From Pseudomonas fluorescens (GTDB taxonomy: Bacteria > Pseudomonadota > Gammaproteobacteria > Pseudomonadales > Pseudomonadaceae), in NCBI RefSeq assembly GCF_902497785.1, contig NZ_CABVHK010000015.1, forward strand, positions 72,746 to 136,745: a DNA stretch of 64,000 nucleotides, in the 5' to 3' direction. The position numbers were made by a program, and so were the translations under genes. The notes under the pieces were generated by a model. It was not told the origin of the DNA. It ran no database searches and was given only the letters and a program-made list of their open reading frames with translations. Shown here piece by piece: positions 25,152 through 33,352 of this stretch (position 1 is the first letter of the stretch; every line of letters starts with the position of its first letter).

Positions 25152-26126
25152 ATGAAGCTTCAACAACTGCGCTACATCTGGGAAGTGGCGCACCACGACC
25201 TCAACGTTTCGGCTACCGCCCAAAGCCTGTACACCTCACAGCCCGGTATCAGTAAACAGATCCGTCTGCTGGAGGACGAGCTGGGCGTCGAGGTGTTCGC
25301 TCGCAGCGGCAAGCACCTGACCCGCGTCACCCCGGCCGGCGAGCGCATCATCACCACCGCCGGCGAGATCCTGCGTAAGGTCGAGAGCATCAAGCAGATC
25401 GCCCAGGAATTCTCCAACGAGAAGAAAGGCACCCTGTCGATCGCCACCACGCACACCCAGGCGCGTTACGCGTTGCCGCCGGTGATCAGCAATTTCATCA
25501 AGCAATACCCCGACGTCGCGCTGCACATGCACCAGGGTTCGCCGATGCAGATCGCCGAGATGGCGGCTGACGGCACCGTCGATTTCGCCATCGCCACCGA
25601 AGCCCTGGAGCTGTTCGGTGATCTGGTGATGATGCCGTGCTACCGCTGGAACCGTTGCGTGGTCGTGCCTCAGGGCCACCCGCTGACCAAGGTGTCGAAA
25701 CTGACCCTCGAAGCGCTGGCGGAATACCCGATCGTGACTTACGTGTTCGGTTTCACCGGTCGCTCGAAACTCGACGAAGCCTTCAGCCACCGCGGCCTGA
25801 CGCCGAAAGTGGTGTTCACCGCCGCCGACGCCGACGTGATCAAGACTTACGTTCGTTTGGGCCTGGGCGTGGGGATTGTGGCAAAAATGGCGGTCGACGC
25901 CAAACTCGACAGCGACCTGGTCATGCTCGATGCCAGCGATTTGTTCGAATCCAGCATCACCAAAATCGGTTTCCGTCGCGGCACCTTCCTGCGTGGCTTC
26001 ATGTGCGACTTCATCGAGAAGTTCGCCCCGCACCTGACCCGCGAAGTCATGGCCAAAGCCATTCAATGCCACAACAAGCAGGAGCTGGAAGAGCTGTTCG
26101 ACGGCGTCGAACTGCCCGTCCACTAA
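25152..26126 (+). CDS. cysB: LysR-family regulator CysB
   Basis: 324 residues, the exact length of CysB. It starts MKLQQLRYIWEVAHHDLNVS with the HTH at about 19-42 (SATAQSLYTSQPGISKQIRLLE). The inducer domain includes the sulfate/acetylserine pocket segments ATTHTQARYALPPVI and VTYVFGFTGRSKLDEAF. CysB activates sulfate assimilation genes in response to N-acetylserine. The neighbouring Gre-like gene converges with it. Confidence 0.97.
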   Translation: MKLQQLRYIWEVAHHDLNVSATAQSLYTSQPGISKQIRLLEDELGVEVFARSGKHLTRVTPAGERIITTAGEILRKVESIKQIAQEFSNEKKGTLSIATTHTQARYALPPVISNFIKQYPDVALHMHQGSPMQIAEMAADGTVDFAIATEALELFGDLVMMPCYRWNRCVVVPQGHPLTKVSKLTLEALAEYPIVTYVFGFTGRSKLDEAFSHRGLTPKVVFTAADADVIKTYVRLGLGVGIVAKMAVDAKLDSDLVMLDASDLFESSITKIGFRRGTFLRGFMCDFIEKFAPHLTREVMAKAIQCHNKQELEELFDGVELPVH

Positions 26127-26143
26127 GGGGCGTCCTGCCTTGG

Positions 26144-26626
26144 TCAGATCACCTCGGTAACAGAAAACTGTTGCCGGGCGCCGGCCACCAGAATCTCCAC
26201 CTCGTCCCCTTCGAACTTGCCCAGCAAGCTTTTGCCCAGCGGGGAGCGAGGGGTGATGACGGTAATCCATTGCCCCACCAGATCGACCTTCAAACCTGCG
26301 GCATCAGGGGCGAGAAACAACCATTGCTCACGACCCTTTTCATCCTCAAGGCCAAGCAGCGCACCGACTTCGATGCCGCGCTGTTCGTCGTACGGCCGCA
26401 GATTCAAGTTCTGGCACAGCGTCAATGATTGCTTGATTTCCTCAACGCGCCGGGCCTGCCCGGCCGCCAGATAAGACGCCTCCAGACCCAGCGTGTCGTA
26501 CTTGTTCTCGGCGATGTTTTCTTCGTGGGTCGCGGTTTCGTAGGCGGTTTGCGCGGCACGCTCGGCGATGTCGAGATCGATCCGCAGCTTGTCGATAATC
26601 AGTTGGTGGACCGTTTGCTTATTCAT
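26144..26626 (-). CDS. GreA/GreB-family elongation factor
   Basis: 160 residues from the ATG at 26626. N-terminal coiled-coil (about 5-75) with the acidic tip THEENIAENKYDT, and a C-terminal FKBP-like Gre domain (LLGLEDEKGREQWLFLAPDA... ITPRSPLGKSLLGKFEGDEVEI). It is distinct from greB at 12462 and is probably a secondary-channel factor in the Gre/Rnk group. A much longer upstream extension of the frame is rejected. It is coupled to the membrane protein gene upstream with a 2-bp gap. Confidence 0.88.
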   Translation of the reverse strand: MNKQTVHQLIIDKLRIDLDIAERAAQTAYETATHEENIAENKYDTLGLEASYLAAGQARRVEEIKQSLTLCQNLNLRPYDEQRGIEVGALLGLEDEKGREQWLFLAPDAAGLKVDLVGQWITVITPRSPLGKSLLGKFEGDEVEILVAGARQQFSVTEVI

Positions 26627-26628
26627 GA

Positions 26629-27039
26629 TCAATCGCAGAATTGCAGGACGTTGGCGCGGCTTTTTTCGCTCGGTGCGGTCTGGTCCTGTTGCAGCCAGAA
26701 CTGGCATTTCGGATTGGCCTGATTGCGCCGGGTGCTGCGGGCCTGATCCAGGCGCTGCTGCTGCTCGTTCTTGCGCAGGTTCTCCTCGTACTGCTCGAAC
26801 AGTGGGCTCTGCGCAGGAATGTCCGGCGCCGGTTGCACCACCACTGGCGGTTTCGCCAGTTGCTCGACCGCTTGTGCAACCGGGGCCAATTGCTCGCTGA
26901 ACAACAGGCGCGCGGCAATCCAGCAGCTCAGCGCGATGGCGAGGAATCCCAGCCACACTCCGAGGGCAATGCTGCCACTCAGTTGCAACGCATTGAGCCG
27001 GATCGGCAGCGGGCGGCGCGGGTTGGGACGGTAGGGCAT
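26629..27039 (-). CDS. Hypothetical single-pass membrane protein
   Basis: 136 residues. A basic N-terminus (MPYRPNPRRPLPIR) is followed by one hydrophobic helix at about 20-48, then a Pro-rich and Gln-rich soluble part predicted to face the periplasm (orientation by the positive-inside rule). There are two late cysteines (CQFW and FCD). No family recognised. Its stop lies 2 bp before the Gre-like gene, so they form an operon. Confidence 0.75.
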   Translation of the reverse strand: MPYRPNPRRPLPIRLNALQLSGSIALGVWLGFLAIALSCWIAARLLFSEQLAPVAQAVEQLAKPPVVVQPAPDIPAQSPLFEQYEENLRKNEQQQRLDQARSTRRNQANPKCQFWLQQDQTAPSEKSRANVLQFCD

Positions 27040-27163
27040 GACTGCCTCCTGGCGGGTGGTCGCGGGCGAGTGGCGATTGTCGCATGAAGATTAATCGCCG
27101 TCGGCTCTTCTGCACGGGGTAATTTATGCGGACAATCGGCGCCTTTGCCAACGGGAGCCTGGA

Positions 27164-28306
27164 ATGCCTGAACTGAACACCCGCTGGGATATTTTTTGTA
27201 CCGTCGTCGATAATTTCGGCGACATCGGCGTGACCTGGCGTCTGGCCCGCCAATTGGTGGCCGAGCACGGGCTGGACGTGCGTCTGTGGGTCGACGACTT
27301 GCGGGCGTTTGAGCGACTGTGCCCGGACATTGACGTGCATGCCGGGCAACAGTGGCAGGAAGGTGTCGATGTCCGCCAGTGGCCTGCCGACTGGTTGCCC
27401 ACCGACGCCGCTGATGTGGTGATCGCCGCGTTCGCCTGCCAATTGCCCGGTGCCTATATGGACGCCATGGCCGCGCGGGAGAAGCCGCCGCTGTGGATGA
27501 ACCTCGATTATCTGAGTGCCGAGGACTGGGTGATCGGCTGCCACGGGCTGCCGTCGGTGAAATACAAAAACGTGCAGAAGATCTTTTTCTTTCCCGGTTT
27601 CCAGAAGGGCACAGGTGGGTTGCTGCGTGAAAGCGGATTGCTTGAACGTCGCCGGCAATTTCAGCAAAGGCCCGAGGCTCAGCGACTATTCTTGCGAGGC
27701 CTGGGGATCAATCCTGTGCAAGGCGCGCAACTGATCTCGCTGTTTGCCTACGAAAATGCCGGGCTGGCCAGTTGGCTGGACGTTATGGCTGCGGATTCGG
27801 CGCCCACGCATGTGCTGGTGCCCGAAGGGCGGATTCTCGGGGATGTCGAGCGCTGGCTCGGCGTTGAAAGTATGGCCGCCGGCGCGGTGCATGTGCGCAG
27901 CTCAGTAACTGTGCAAGTGCTGCCGTTCGTCCGGCAGGATCAGTACGATCAGTTGCTCTGGTGCTGTGATTTCAATGCCGTGCGTGGCGAAGATTCCTTT
28001 GTTCGGGCGCAATGGGCGGGCCGCCCGCTGCTCTGGCACATCTATCGCCAGGACGAAGACATTCATCTGGACAAGCTCGACGCCTTCCTCTCGCTGTACA
28101 CAAAAGGTCTGTCGGCACCTGCCTGCGAGGCGATCAGCGGGCTTTGGCGGGCGTGGAATGCCGGGCATGATGTGTCGGCTCACTGGTTGACCACCCGTAA
28201 TCACTGGCCGGAACTTCAAAAACATGCCGAGGCGTGGTGTCTGGAACAGGCCTTGCAGGCAGATCTTGCCGCAGCGCTGGTACAGTTTTACCTAAATTGG
28301 ATATGA
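27164..28306 (+). CDS. earP: EF-P arginine rhamnosyltransferase EarP
   Basis: 380 residues. EarP transfers rhamnose from dTDP-rhamnose to Arg32 of EF-P, activating it at polyproline stalls. The signature VVDNFGDIGVTWRLARQL at residues 14-31 contains the two conserved aspartates (here Asp16 and Asp20), and the nucleotide-sugar-binding glutamate is in RGEDSFVRAQWAG. It lies directly before efp with 48 bp between, as in other pseudomonads. Confidence 0.96.
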   Translation: MPELNTRWDIFCTVVDNFGDIGVTWRLARQLVAEHGLDVRLWVDDLRAFERLCPDIDVHAGQQWQEGVDVRQWPADWLPTDAADVVIAAFACQLPGAYMDAMAAREKPPLWMNLDYLSAEDWVIGCHGLPSVKYKNVQKIFFFPGFQKGTGGLLRESGLLERRRQFQQRPEAQRLFLRGLGINPVQGAQLISLFAYENAGLASWLDVMAADSAPTHVLVPEGRILGDVERWLGVESMAAGAVHVRSSVTVQVLPFVRQDQYDQLLWCCDFNAVRGEDSFVRAQWAGRPLLWHIYRQDEDIHLDKLDAFLSLYTKGLSAPACEAISGLWRAWNAGHDVSAHWLTTRNHWPELQKHAEAWCLEQALQADLAAALVQFYLNWI

Positions 28307-28354
28307 TACGCGGCCTAGATTTTTGTAAATCCCATCCAAATTCGGATATTCGTA

Positions 28355-28924
28355 ATGAAAACTGGTAAAGAACTGAAACCCGGTACCGTGATCCGTCTCG
28401 AAAACGATCCATGGTTGGTTCAGAAAGCTGAATTCACCAAATCCGGTCGTAACAGCGCGATCATGAAGACCAAGCTGAAAAACCTGCTGACCGGTTACAA
28501 GACCGAGATCGTTTACAGCGCTGACGACAAACTGGACGACGTAATTCTCGACCGCAAAGAAGCGACTCTGTCCTTCATCAGCGGCGACACCTACACGTTC
28601 ATGGACACCACCGACTACACCATGTACGAGCTGAACGCTGAAGACATCGAAGCCGTTCTGCCTTTCGTTGAAGAAGGCATGACCGATGTTTGCGAAGCGA
28701 TCTTCTTCGAAGAGCGTCTGGTTTCCGTAGAACTGCCGACCACCATCGTGCGTGTGGTTGACTACACCGAAGGCTCCGCTCGCGGTGACACTTCCGGTAA
28801 AGTCATGAAGCCTGCCAAGCTGAGCAACGGTACTGAGTTGCAAGTGGCTGACTTCATCGAAATCGGCGACAAAATCGAAATCGATACCCGCGAAGGCGGT
28901 TCCTATAAAGGCCGTGCCAAATAA
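28355..28924 (+). CDS. efp: Elongation factor P
   Basis: 189 residues. The modification site is Arg32 in the loop KSGRNSAIMK, matching EarP-type EF-P rather than the lysine-bearing EpmA type. KOW-like domain I and two OB domains complete the protein. EF-P relieves ribosome stalling at consecutive prolines. Codon use is that of a highly expressed gene. Followed by a strong terminator. Confidence 0.98.
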   Translation: MKTGKELKPGTVIRLENDPWLVQKAEFTKSGRNSAIMKTKLKNLLTGYKTEIVYSADDKLDDVILDRKEATLSFISGDTYTFMDTTDYTMYELNAEDIEAVLPFVEEGMTDVCEAIFFEERLVSVELPTTIVRVVDYTEGSARGDTSGKVMKPAKLSNGTELQVADFIEIGDKIEIDTREGGSYKGRAK

Positions 28925-28941
28925 GCACAGCTTCAGGAATG

Positions 28942-28972
28942 AAAAAGCCCGACCATTGAGTCGGGCTTTTTT
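28942..28972 (+). terminator. Terminator after efp
   Basis: AAAAAGCCCGAC / GTCGGGCTTTTTT hairpin with T run. Confidence 0.92.
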
Positions 28973-28989
28973 GTGCCTGAAAATCAAGG

Positions 28990-29080
28990 GATCGCAGCCT
29001 CGTTTTACTCGACAGCTCCTACATGGGTTCTGCATATCTCTGTAGGAGCTGTCGAGTAAAACGAGGCTGCGATCTTTTGA
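28990..29080. repeat. REP pair, family B with an 8-bp insert in both arms
   Basis: Usual arms read GCTGCCGAAGGCTGCG; here both read GCTGTCGAGTAAAACGAGG, that is, GTAAAACG is inserted after the CGA in each arm. The element abuts the ohr stop codon at 29081. Confidence 0.85.
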
Positions 29081-29500
29081 TTACACGGTAACGTGCAGGC
29101 GCACTTCAACATTGCCGCGGGTGGCGTTGGAGTACGGGCAGACCTGGTGGGCCGCATCGACCAGGGTTTGCGCATCGGCTTGTTCGAGGCCCGGCAGGCT
29201 GATGTGCAGGTCGATGTCCAGGCCGAAACCGCCAGGGATCTGACCGATGCCGACGTGGGCAGTGATCGAAGCGTCGTTCGGAATGGTTCGTTTGGTCTGG
29301 CTGGCAACGAACTTCAGTGCGCCGATGAAGCAGGCCGAGTAACCGGCGGCGAACAGCTGTTCAGGGTTGGTGGCTGCACCGCCGGCACCGCCGAGTTCTT
29401 TCGGGGTGGCGAGTTTGACGTCGAGGATGTTGTCGCTGGAAACCGCACGACCGTCACGGCCGCCAGTGGAGGTTGCGATTGCGGTGTAGAGAGTTTGCAT
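29081..29500 (-). CDS. ohr: Organic hydroperoxide resistance protein Ohr
   Basis: 139 residues of the Ohr subgroup of OsmC. The two redox cysteines are present: Cys57 in GYSACFIGAL and Cys121 in QVCPYSNATRGN. Ohr reduces fatty-acid and other organic hydroperoxides using lipoylated protein as donor. The upstream region has two copies of a GCGC-rich operator-like repeat, and the regulator OhrR lies 285 bp upstream on the same strand. Confidence 0.96.
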   Translation of the reverse strand: MQTLYTAIATSTGGRDGRAVSSDNILDVKLATPKELGGAGGAATNPEQLFAAGYSACFIGALKFVASQTKRTIPNDASITAHVGIGQIPGGFGLDIDLHISLPGLEQADAQTLVDAAHQVCPYSNATRGNVEVRLHVTV

Positions 29501-29530
29501 GATGTGAGCCTCGTTCGTTCTTGGTTGTTC

Positions 29531-29598
29531 GCGCTAACTGTTTGCGCGCTAAGTAAGTGGCGAGATGAATGTATCGCGCTAATAGTTTGCGCGCAAGA
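29531..29598. promoter_or_regulatory. Twin OhrR-type operator candidates before ohr
   Basis: Two 23-bp copies begin at 29531 and 29576: GCGCTAACTGTTTGCGCGCT and GCGCTAATAGTTTGCGCGCA, 45 bp apart. Each is a rough palindrome with GCGC-containing arms. Position just upstream of ohr suggests a site for OhrR. Confidence 0.65.
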
Positions 29599-29672
29599 TA
29601 AAATTTCAAATTATTTCGTCGCAACTGGGCGGGACTGCCGGGACAGGCATTTAAGAGAAGCGCAAAACCAAA

Positions 29673-29763
29673 TGTGGGAGCGATCTTGCTCGCGAAGGCG
29701 GTGTGTCATTCAACAATGATGGCGACTGACACGGCGTCTTCGCGAGCAAGCTCGCTCCCACAG
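29673..29763. repeat. REP pair, family A
   Basis: TGTGGGAGCGATCTTGCTCG and the inverse CGAGCAAGCTCGCTCCCACA, between ohr and ohrR. Confidence 0.9.
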
Positions 29764-29784
29764 GGATTTTTAGTTGTCTCGAGG

Positions 29785-30246
29785 TTAAAGGCTGTCCTGC
29801 AGATTGCTGCGCAGCACTTGCAGCTCCGCTTGCAAGGCCTGCAGCCGCTCAAGGGTCAGGCCGCTGGCGCCGAGGATGCACTGGGGAACGCTGCGTGCCT
29901 GTTCTCGCAACGCACGGCCCTGTTCAGTCAGTTCGACAATCACCACGCGCTCGTCCTCTCGGCTGCGGGTGCGGCTGAGCAAGCCTTCGACTTCGAGGCG
30001 TTTGAGCAGCGGCGTCAGCGAGCCGGGATCGGTCAGCAGTCGCGCGCTGATTTCGCCTACGGTCAAACCGTCCCGCTCCCACAGCACCATCATCGCCAAA
30101 TACTGCGGATAGGTCAGCCCCAGCGCTTGCAGCAAGGGCTTGTAGACCTTGGTCAGCAGCAGTGAGGTGGAGTGCAGGGCGAAGCAGGCCTGATTGTCCA
30201 GCAACAGGTCGTCGCAGTTATCCGGGGTGTTGCGTTGGGTGGTCAT
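29785..30246 (-). CDS. ohrR: MarR-family peroxide sensor OhrR
   Basis: 153 residues. The peroxide-sensing cysteine is Cys21 in LDNQACFALHSTS, the OhrR signature. The winged helix is at about 60-100 (LTVGEISARLLTDPGSLTPLLKRLEVEGLL with the wing SREDERVV). OhrR represses ohr until its cysteine is oxidised by organic hydroperoxides. Confidence 0.93.
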   Translation of the reverse strand: MTTQRNTPDNCDDLLLDNQACFALHSTSLLLTKVYKPLLQALGLTYPQYLAMMVLWERDGLTVGEISARLLTDPGSLTPLLKRLEVEGLLSRTRSREDERVVIVELTEQGRALREQARSVPQCILGASGLTLERLQALQAELQVLRSNLQDSL

Positions 30247-30314
30247 GGTGAAGCCTTGATCAGTGATTTCATGAATCTAGCGGGCGAATGTTTAATGCGC
30301 CAGATAATTCTCGA

Positions 30315-31271
30315 CTAGTGGCGTTCGAGGTTGGCGTGCAATGCCAGATCCCACGGCGGAATCGGGCTGAAACGTGTCTTCAGGTATTCCAGCAGCAAGC
30401 GACTGCGGGAATTGGGTTGCTGCTCCAGACGCAAGGCGTAGATACCGGTGGTTTCCGGGGCAGGCAAACCGTTTTCGCAGAACAACGGCAGTAATTCACC
30501 GCGCAACAGGTATTCGCTGGTCAGCCAGGTCGGCAAGTGCGCGATACCCAGCCCGGCCAGCGCGCCGCACAGCAACGCCTCGGCATTGTTGGCGCTCATG
30601 CGGATGCGTCCGGGGCGGTGTAAATGCAGCTGCCCATTGCGTTCGAAGCGCCAGGCGAACGGCGGGGCCAGGCCATCCCAGTCGAGGCCATCGTGTTCAT
30701 TGAGTTGCGCAGGAGCGGTCGGCAGGCCGCGACGTTGCAAGTATTCGGGGCTGGCGCAGGCGATGCGCAGCATGCTCGCCAGCGGCGTAGCCACCAGCCG
30801 GGTATCGGCCATTTGCCCGGCGCGCAGCACCAGATCGACCTTGCCAAGGTTCAAACCCTGCATGTCGACGAAACTGTCGATCAGGTGCAGTTGCACGTCG
30901 AGACCGGGGTAGAGCATCAAGAAATCGGCAATCACCGGTGCCAGATGCCGCCGGCCAAAAGCGGCCGGCGCGTCGATCCGGATCAGCCCTTCCGGGGCGC
31001 TGCTCAGGGACACTGCTTCAGCCCGGGCCAGCTGAAGCTCCGCCACGATCCGCCGCGCGCGCTCGGCAAATGCCAGGCCCGCCGGCGTCGCGCGCACTGC
31101 GTGGGTACTGCGAATGAACAACTGGCTGCCAACTGCGTTTTCCAGGCTGTCGATGCGCCGGGCTACCGCCGAGGGGGTCAGCGGGTGACGGCGCGAGGCG
31201 GCGGAAAAGCTGCCGGTTTCCAGTACATCGAGAAACAGGCCCAGTTGGTCGGTCAATTGATTGGGGTTCAT
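30315..31271 (-). CDS. LysR-family transcriptional regulator
   Basis: 318 residues starting MNPNQLTDQLGLFLDVLETG at 31271; a longer in-frame extension crosses into the divergent transporter and is rejected. HTH about 20-45 (SFSAASRRHPLTPSAVARRIDSLE). CrgA-like LysR branch by the LIRIDAPAAFGRRHLAPVI stretch. It diverges from the TauE-type transporter at 31383 with 111 bp between, so it probably controls that gene. Confidence 0.92.
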   Translation of the reverse strand: MNPNQLTDQLGLFLDVLETGSFSAASRRHPLTPSAVARRIDSLENAVGSQLFIRSTHAVRATPAGLAFAERARRIVAELQLARAEAVSLSSAPEGLIRIDAPAAFGRRHLAPVIADFLMLYPGLDVQLHLIDSFVDMQGLNLGKVDLVLRAGQMADTRLVATPLASMLRIACASPEYLQRRGLPTAPAQLNEHDGLDWDGLAPPFAWRFERNGQLHLHRPGRIRMSANNAEALLCGALAGLGIAHLPTWLTSEYLLRGELLPLFCENGLPAPETTGIYALRLEQQPNSRSRLLLEYLKTRFSPIPPWDLALHANLERH

Positions 31272-31382
31272 GCTATTACCGTTGCTTGTGCAAAGTTGGC
31301 ACAGCCATTGTGCGTTGCTGTGCGTTTCCCCGCCAGCCTCGACTGCGTAGGATGAGGGGCCTGAAAGGATAGGAATTCGACC

Positions 31383-32132
31383 GTGATTGAGTTTTTGATG
31401 TACCTGGTGTTCGGCGCAGCGCTCGGCACCCTGGGCGGGTTGTTCGGCATTGGTGGCGGTTTGATCGCCATTCCGTTGCTGGGCGTGTTGTTTGGTCTTG
31501 ACCAGCAGATTGCACAAGGCACGGCGCTGGTGATGGTGGTTCCCAACGTCATGCTGGCGTTATGGCGCTATCACCAGCGCAACAAGATTGAATTGCGCCA
31601 CGCATTGCCGCTGGCCTCGATGGGGTTTTGTTTTGCCTGGATCGGTTCTATCTGGGCGGTGGGCATTGACGCGCAAACCATGCGCATCGGATTTGTCGCC
31701 TTCCTGGTCGCACTGTCGGCCTACAACCTGCTGCGCATGTTTTCTGCCAAAGCGCCGGCGTCTACGCAGATGAATTACTCGTGGCCGTGGCTGGGGGTGC
31801 TCGGCGCGGCGTCCGGGACCATGGGCGGATTGTTTGGCGTGGGCGGGGCAGTGGTGGCGACGCCGGTGCTGACCAGTCTGTTCGGCACCACCCAGGTGGT
31901 TGCTCAGGGTTTGTCGCTGGCACTGGCGTTGCCCAGCACCGGCGTCACGCTAGTGACGTATGCCGTGCATCATCAAGTGGACTGGATGATCGGCGTGCCG
32001 TTGGCGGTGGGTGGCCTGCTGAGCATCAGTTGGGGCGTGAAGATTGCCCACGCCTTGCCGGAGCGGCTGTTGCGCGGCTTGTTCTGCGGCTTCCTGGTGC
32101 TGTGCGCGGTGATGCTCGCCTTTAAAGTTTGA
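31383..32132 (+). CDS. TauE/SafE-family sulfite/anion exporter
   Basis: 249 residues with about eight hydrophobic segments and the internal duplication typical of TSUP proteins: GTLGGLFGIGGGLIAIPLLG near residues 17-36 and TMGGLFGVGGAVVATPVLTS near 146-165. The start is GTG with GGA upstream. By family it exports sulfite, sulfoacetate or a similar anion. Its 3' end overlaps the convergent LysR gene by 11 bp. Confidence 0.9.
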   Translation: MIEFLMYLVFGAALGTLGGLFGIGGGLIAIPLLGVLFGLDQQIAQGTALVMVVPNVMLALWRYHQRNKIELRHALPLASMGFCFAWIGSIWAVGIDAQTMRIGFVAFLVALSAYNLLRMFSAKAPASTQMNYSWPWLGVLGAASGTMGGLFGVGGAVVATPVLTSLFGTTQVVAQGLSLALALPSTGVTLVTYAVHHQVDWMIGVPLAVGGLLSISWGVKIAHALPERLLRGLFCGFLVLCAVMLAFKV

Positions 32133-32976
32133 AGCCTTCGACGATGTGTTCGGCCAGGCATTCGGTGATCGGCGAGGGGTTGTGCAAGTTGCGCAGCAGC
32201 ATGATGCTCGCCTCCGGCAACACCGGCAGGTTCTCGGCTTCACCGAGAATGCGCAAGTCCGGGGTGATCAGGCTTTCCAGTTGCGCGGTGATGGCCAGGC
32301 CGGCACTGACCACCGCCATGATCGCCGACAGGCTGGAACTGTTGTAGGCAACGCGATAATCACGGTCCATGGCGTCCAGCGCGTTGCAGGCCCAGAGCCG
32401 GCAGAAACAGTCACTGTTGAACATCGCCAGCGGCAACGGCGTTTGCTCGTGAACACTGAAACATTGCGCCTCGGCCCAGACAAAGCGTTCCTTGCGCAAC
32501 AACTGGCCGATCTCGTTGCCCGGCTCGCGGGTGACGATGGACAAGTCGAGGTCCTGACGCAGCAGCAATTGTTTTGATGATTCGCAGTGAACCTCGATCT
32601 GGATCAGCGGATACGACTGGGCAAAGCGCCGCAGAATTCCCGGCAGAAAACGCATCACGTAATCGTCCGGCGTGCCGATTCGAACCGTGCCGACCATGTG
32701 CGGCTCGCGCAGCGTGTTGAACACTTCGCTGTGCAATTTCAGGATGCGCCGGGCGTAACCGAGCAACACCTGGCCCTCAGCGGTCAGTCGCACCTGCCGG
32801 CCATCGCGCTGGAACAACTGACGCTGCAACACGTCCTCTTCCAGCCGCTTCATTTGCATGCTCACGGCGGATTGCGTGCGGTTGACCAACTCACCGGCGC
32901 GGGTAAAACCGCCCTGATCGGCGATGGCGACAAAGGTGCGCAGCACGTCGGTGTCGATACTCGGGTAGGCGGACAT
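32122..32976 (-). CDS. LysR-family transcriptional regulator
   Basis: 284 residues. HTH about 20-44 (GGFTRAGELVNRTQSAVSMQMKRLEED). The substrate-binding domain is of the pattern in which the first strand reads GTVRIGTPDDYV. It is short by 10-20 residues at the C-terminus compared with typical LysR proteins but appears intact. It is divergent from the DUF1127 gene at 33073. Confidence 0.92.
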   Translation of the reverse strand: MSAYPSIDTDVLRTFVAIADQGGFTRAGELVNRTQSAVSMQMKRLEEDVLQRQLFQRDGRQVRLTAEGQVLLGYARRILKLHSEVFNTLREPHMVGTVRIGTPDDYVMRFLPGILRRFAQSYPLIQIEVHCESSKQLLLRQDLDLSIVTREPGNEIGQLLRKERFVWAEAQCFSVHEQTPLPLAMFNSDCFCRLWACNALDAMDRDYRVAYNSSSLSAIMAVVSAGLAITAQLESLITPDLRILGEAENLPVLPEASIMLLRNLHNPSPITECLAEHIVEGFKL

Positions 32977-33072
32977 TCATCAATCTCCGAGATGTGTTGC
33001 ATCAGAAACATTCGTTGGATTGATCTTAGCCCCGGCGCGACACTTGAGCCATCCCAAACGGAGGGCAACAAG

Positions 33073-33288
33073 ATGAAAGGTCAAAAAGGCTATGTCGACG
33101 TCGAAAAACATTCCATCCACGTCGTGTCCGATTTGTTGCACAAGATCAGCCGCTGGTACGAGCTGCACCGTGAGCGCGAATTGCTGGCGGGCATGAGCGA
33201 CGAAGCGTTGAAGGACATCGGGCTCAGTCGTGCGGATGTCGAGCACGAAAGCATCCGCCCATTCTGGGATGACCCGATGCACAAATGA
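33073..33288 (+). CDS. DUF1127 small protein
   Basis: 71 residues from the ATG at 33073 with GGAGGG upstream. The C-terminal half carries the DUF1127 pattern: LxxMSDEALKDIGLSRADVEHE. These small basic-acidic proteins are common in proteobacteria; some act with RNA or in phosphate and carbon metabolism. No role can be assigned here. Confidence 0.88.
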   Translation: MKGQKGYVDVEKHSIHVVSDLLHKISRWYELHRERELLAGMSDEALKDIGLSRADVEHESIRPFWDDPMHK

Positions 33289-33352
33289 GTTACCCACAAC
33301 TACACAAACCGTCTCCCGGTGAGGTAGGTTGCGAGCAGACAAGGAGATGCTC

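Noticed and set aside
26627..27667. Long N-terminal extension of the Gre-like factor to 507 residues
   Set aside because: It would run through the membrane-protein gene and into earP on the other strand. The 160-residue form is a normal Gre-size protein.
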